DNA of 9,082 bases from Eubacteriales bacterium. GTDB taxonomy: Bacteria; Bacillota_A; Clostridia; Christensenellales; Aristaeellaceae. A model generated the notes under the pieces. It was not told where the DNA came from. It worked only from the letters and a program-made list of their open reading frames with translations, and ran no database searches. The stretch covers positions 1 to 9,082 of the forward strand of contig JAQUXV010000081.1 in the NCBI GenBank assembly GCA_028692205.1, in the 5' to 3' direction. The translations under genes were made by a program, and so were the position numbers. Below, one piece after another: positions 6,447-9,082 of this stretch; position 1 is the stretch's first letter; each line of letters starts with the position of its first letter.

Positions 6447-7730
6447 TCAGCCGCGCAGCTTTTGGGCGGCTTCTCCCACCCGGTCGACCAGCGTTTGCAT
6501 GGCGGTTTCGGCAAAGGGCGTGGTTTCCGCCTCGTAGCCGCCCTCCCGCATTGCTTCCGGCGTGGGCAGGTATGCCACGTACCCGTTGGCGTAACCAAGC
6601 ACCACGGCGGGATGCCCTTGCGGCAGCGCCGCCTTGACCGCCATGCCGCCCTCGGCGAACAGCTCGGTCGGCGTGGTCACCAGCAGCGCGTCGCCGATTT
6701 TCAGCAGCATGGATTCCGTGGACTTCGTTTCGCCCTCTCCCACGCCCGTCTGCGTTTGCAGAAGACACATGGCGTAGATCCATTTCAGCTTTTTGGCCTG
6801 CCGGGCTTCCCCGTCCGGCGCGGCGTCCGCCTCCGCCGCAAGCTTCGCAAGCTCGGCGCGCAGTGCCTGCGCCGTGGGGCGGTTTTTCCGCAGCGGATAA
6901 TCCACCGCAAAGGGGATCACCTGCAAATCGTCCACAGGCTCGGGCATGGTTTTCAGCATTTCGGCTATTTTTTCAGACAAGACAGCCGCCTTTTGCTCCG
7001 CTACGGCAAAGGTGCGGAAATCCATCGGCACGCCCAGCGCCGTCGCGTCGCTGGAATAGCCGATGTTAATGTCCCCCGCCGCGCCGTTGGTGAACTGCAC
7101 CATCGCGCCGGGGCAGCGCGCCTCCAGCTGCCGGTACAAAAAGCCCGGATAATCGGCGGAGATCGCGTAGCTGTTTCCATCCAGCACGGTAGCGTGGCAG
7201 GCGTAGTTTACCAGCAGCGTAACCACCTCGCCGCCCTTGCCGGTAAAGGCCAGCACGGTAAGCGTGGGGTCCGTAACGGTTTTACCGGGGCGGCGGTTTT
7301 TGCCCACTTCCTGCACGACGGTCTGAGCCGCGCTTACGAGCGCTTCAGTCGGAGAGGCTATCGCTTCCAACGCAGCCTCCGTCATCCGGCCCAGCACCCA
7401 TTCCAGCCATTGCGGGTCATAATCGTCCTCCGCAGCCTGCGGGGCCGTATTCGGCGCGGAATGCGTGTGCGTGAGCGCAATCACCACATGCGGCACACCC
7501 GTCGCCTCCGCAATTTTTTGCCGCATCCGGCTACATACGTCGTACGTCAGTTCGCACAGGTCCGCGGTAATCAGCAGCAGGCGTTCGCCGCCTTTTTGCA
7601 GATAGAGCGCTTTTGTATAAATCGGGTCATGCACTTCGCCGCGGGTCTTCCGGCCCCAGCGCGCCGCGTAGCCCATCAGGTACACAGGCCCGCGGGGCGT
7701 AATCTCCCGCGTCGCTTTCCCCAGCAGCAT
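6447..7730 (-). CDS. Neutral/alkaline ceramidase-like hydrolase, cytoplasmic
   Basis: A 427-residue protein of the neutral/alkaline non-lysosomal ceramidase (NEUT) superfamily, zinc amidases. The motifs occur in family order: KATREITP and PVYLMGYAAR at the N-terminus, LTHTHSAPNT with His88/His90 (the second matching the first zinc His), NYACHATVL with His179 (second zinc His), SADYPG, FTNGAAGDIN (214-222), PTELFAEGG with Glu356, and NGYVAYLPT with Tyr384/Tyr387, matching the Glu and Tyr ligands near the C-terminus. It is shorter than true neutral ceramidases (about 650 residues or more), lacks their C-terminal immunoglobulin-like domain and has no signal peptide, so the substrate is probably not extracellular ceramide; many such short homologues sit in sugar-catabolic loci and are uncharacterised. 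Start: the ATG at 7728-7730 follows AGGAGGGG by seven bases; the frame extends to 7808 but that part contains the ribosome site. It lies 263 bases after the nagB-like gene. Confidence 0.85.
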   Translation of the reverse strand: MLLGKATREITPRGPVYLMGYAARWGRKTRGEVHDPIYTKALYLQKGGERLLLITADLCELTYDVCSRMRQKIAEATGVPHVVIALTHTHSAPNTAPQAAEDDYDPQWLEWVLGRMTEAALEAIASPTEALVSAAQTVVQEVGKNRRPGKTVTDPTLTVLAFTGKGGEVVTLLVNYACHATVLDGNSYAISADYPGFLYRQLEARCPGAMVQFTNGAAGDINIGYSSDATALGVPMDFRTFAVAEQKAAVLSEKIAEMLKTMPEPVDDLQVIPFAVDYPLRKNRPTAQALRAELAKLAAEADAAPDGEARQAKKLKWIYAMCLLQTQTGVGEGETKSTESMLLKIGDALLVTTPTELFAEGGMAVKAALPQGHPAVVLGYANGYVAYLPTPEAMREGGYEAETTPFAETAMQTLVDRVGEAAQKLRG

Positions 7731-7737
7731 CCGCTTT

Positions 7738-7745
7738 CCCCTCCT
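7738..7745 (-). promoter_or_regulatory. Ribosome binding site of the ceramidase-like gene
   Basis: AGGAGGGG on the minus strand, seven bases before the ATG at 7730. It fixes the start: the 26 extra codons upstream in frame would include this site and do not resemble the family. Confidence 0.8.
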
Positions 7746-7888
7746 GTGATGTTCAGCGTGTTCCTCTTTAGCAGGTTCCCCAGTTTTCAGCAAAACGACC
7801 GCAGGCAAACCCGCCCGTCGGTTAAATGCGCCTGAAACGGCGGCGCTAACTGTCGGCAGACCAACCTTCCAAGTCCAAGAAAACCGTC

Positions 7889-7921
7889 ACGGCAAGAAGC
7901 GGATAACCTGCCCCTTGCCGT
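7889..7921 (-). terminator. Possible terminator after the permease-nagB operon
   Basis: ACGGCAAG and CTTGCCGT form a perfect eight-base stem around a 17-base loop, followed on the minus strand by GACGGTTTTCTTGG, which contains a short T-rich tract. It lies about 73 bases after the nagB-like stop. The large loop and interrupted T-tract make it a weak intrinsic terminator candidate. Confidence 0.35.
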
Positions 7922-7950
7922 TTCGCAACCGGCAGTGTTACATCTATCGT

Positions 7951-7970
7951 TGCAGCCCGCCGGGGCTGCA
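7951..7970. repeat. Perfect inverted repeat after the nagB-like gene
   Basis: TGCAGCCC and GGGCTGCA form an eight-base stem around a four-base loop, 23 bases downstream of the nagB-like stop. There is no T-run on either side. It may protect the 3' end of the upstream message or work together with the stem at 7889-7921. Confidence 0.55.
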
Positions 7971-7993
7971 CCAGCCCGGTGTCAGCATCGTTT

Positions 7994-8764
7994 TTACCGT
8001 TTCGGCAGCCCCGTGGGATGTGCCAGCACTTCGGGGGGCGTATCCTTTGCCGAATCGGCGTCAAGGTACAGGCGCCAGTCCGCGTGCGTACGCAGGATCG
8101 ACGCGGGCACCATCGGCGTCGCTTCCGCAGCCGTCAGTGTTTTGCGGATGGCATCCGCTTTTACGTCGTGCGGCACAATGGTCAGAATATGCTCGCAGCG
8201 CATAATCTGCGACACCGTCATGGAAATCGCCTGTTTGGGTACATCCGCCTCGGTGGCGAACCAGCCCTCTCCAACCTGCTGCAAGCGGCAGCGGTGGTCC
8301 AGATTCACCACGATGTAGCTGGCCTTTGTATCAAAATCCGCAGGCGGGTCGTTGAAGGCCACATGCGCGTTTTCGCCGATGCCGATCAGCCCCACGTCCA
8401 CCGGCGCGGCGGTAATGGCCTCGGTCAGCGCGGCGATGGTTTCGGCTGTGTCGGCCTCGCCGTTTACGAAATAGGCCTTTTTCAGCGGCACCTTGCTGAC
8501 AAAGCGCTCCTTCAGGTATTTACGGAAGCTCGCGGGATGGCTTTCCGACAGTTGAACGTATTCGTCCAGATGGAACATCGTCACCTTCGTCCAGTCCACA
8601 TTCTCGTTCACCAGCGCGGCCAGCGTCTCAAACTGCGACGCGCCCGTGGAAAGCGCAAGCCGCGCTTCCCCCTTTTTCGCAATGGTCTCCCGCAGAAGCG
8701 CCGCGGCATCCGCCGCGGCTTTTTGGCCCATATCCTCTGTATTCTTCCCTACGTAAATTTGCAT
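7994..8764 (-). CDS. nagB: Glucosamine-6-phosphate deaminase-like protein (NagB family)
   Basis: A 256-residue protein of the NagB/6-phosphogluconolactonase family, predicted to convert glucosamine-6-phosphate to fructose-6-phosphate and ammonia in the cytosol. Visible motifs: LSTGASQ (38-44, phosphate-binding loop), FHLDEY (64-69, Asp67 matching the catalytic Asp72 of the E. coli enzyme), GIGENAHVAFNDPP (128-141, His134 matching E. coli His143), Lys208 in the region DAIRKTL, and the C-terminal ASILRTHADWRLYLD. Two E. coli catalytic positions are changed: Asp141 aligns with Asn132 and Glu148 with Asp139. Asn at the first position is common in Firmicutes homologues, and a GENGHIAFNDPP version marks a recognised subgroup, so the protein may be active or act on another amino-sugar phosphate. 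The start at 8764 has GGGAGGG seven bases upstream, overlapping the permease stop codon. It is the downstream partner of a sugar transporter operon. Confidence 0.85.
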   Translation of the reverse strand: MQIYVGKNTEDMGQKAAADAAALLRETIAKKGEARLALSTGASQFETLAALVNENVDWTKVTMFHLDEYVQLSESHPASFRKYLKERFVSKVPLKKAYFVNGEADTAETIAALTEAITAAPVDVGLIGIGENAHVAFNDPPADFDTKASYIVVNLDHRCRLQQVGEGWFATEADVPKQAISMTVSQIMRCEHILTIVPHDVKADAIRKTLTAAEATPMVPASILRTHADWRLYLDADSAKDTPPEVLAHPTGLPKR

Positions 8765-8777
8765 GGAAAAGCCCTCC

Positions 8778-9082
8778 CTACCCTTTGATGGCGCCGCTCA
8801 TAACCCCGGACACCAGTTGTTTTTGGAAAATCATAAAAATCAGAATCGGCGGTATCAGCGCCACGGTAATCACCGCGCCCAGTACGCCGTACTGCCAGCC
8901 GCCCTCGCTTTTTAGCAGCGCAACGCCGACCGAAATCGGCATGGCCGTTTCCTTCGTGGCCAGCGTCATGCACAGGGTGTATTCGCCCCATACGTTGTAA
9001 AACGCAAAGATCGCCACAATCGCCAGCCCGCTTTTCGCCGCCGGAAGCACGATGCGCGCCCATGTTTCGAACACGCCGCAGC
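8778..9082 (-). CDS. Carbohydrate ABC transporter permease (CUT1, MalG/UgpE type), partial C-terminus
   Basis: The last 101 residues of a sugar ABC transporter inner-membrane subunit; the 5' part lies beyond the right edge and the frame is open to it. The first residues (CGVFETWARIVLPAAKSGLA) are the cytoplasmic EAA loop, including the conserved Gly and the RIVLP segment that contacts the ATPase. Two further membrane helices follow (about AIVAIFAFYNVWGEYTLCM and VLGAVITVALIPPILIFMIF), then the typical tail with QKQLVSGVMSGAIKG, which closely matches the conserved end of MalG-like permeases. Substrate cannot be read from this part; the NagB-like gene 13 bases downstream suggests an amino sugar or an oligosaccharide containing one. 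Stop is TAG at 8780-8778. Confidence 0.92.
   Translation of the reverse strand, partial: CGVFETWARIVLPAAKSGLAIVAIFAFYNVWGEYTLCMTLATKETAMPISVGVALLKSEGGWQYGVLGAVITVALIPPILIFMIFQKQLVSGVMSGAIKG

Noticed and set aside
6462..7835. 457-codon plus-strand reading frame opposite the ceramidase-like gene
   Set aside because: It is an antisense shadow: the minus-strand frame has all the family motifs, while this one is His/Arg-rich and matches nothing.
7979..8788. 269-codon plus-strand frame opposite the nagB-like gene
   Set aside because: It is antisense to a well-supported NagB family gene and has a low-information Arg/His-rich translation.

Overview
The window looks like a chromosomal segment of a fairly GC-rich Gram-positive bacterium, most likely a clostridial Firmicute. 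This is inferred from strong GGAGG-type ribosome binding sites, a carbohydrate ABC transporter next to a NagB-like deaminase, and a Pel exopolysaccharide cluster in the Gram-positive gene order. No rRNA or other taxonomic marker is present. Every gene I can support lies on the minus strand, so the window reads biologically from right to left.

Right part (about 7731-9082): the 3' end of a CUT1-type sugar ABC transporter permease is followed after 13 bases by a glucosamine-6-phosphate deaminase-like gene. Their spacing says operon, with a role in sugar or amino-sugar uptake and catabolism. A gap of about 260 bases with two strong inverted repeats separates them from the next gene. That gene encodes a neutral/alkaline ceramidase-like hydrolase with no visible signal peptide (6447-7730).

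Middle part (5122-6446): about 1.3 kb without a credible gene. It holds three head-to-tail copies of a 155-bp repeat (5972-6436), a strong stem-loop directly beside them (5936-5971), GC-rich sequence with no recognised content (about 5517-5935), a good sigma-A-type promoter facing the pel genes (-35 at 5511-5516, -10 at 5488-5493), and a leader of about 360 bases with several GC-rich hairpins.

Left part (1-5121): four tightly packed genes, each overlapping the next by 1 to 8 bases. They match the order known for Gram-positive Pel polysaccharide operons (pelD, pelE, DUF2194/pelA-type deacetylase, pelF, and presumably pelG beyond the left edge). PelD is the inner-membrane c-di-GMP receptor; here it carries an extra N-terminal SDR/epimerase-like domain with eroded catalytic motifs, while its c-di-GMP I-site RxxD is intact. 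PelE is a two-helix membrane protein with a helical repeat region, the DUF2194 protein is a membrane-anchored polysaccharide deacetylase, and PelF is the cytosolic glycosyltransferase, cut by the window edge. Together they should polymerise, export and partly deacetylate a cationic amino-sugar polysaccharide under post-translational control by c-di-GMP. The neighbouring NagB-like gene also concerns amino sugars, but a functional link is only speculation.
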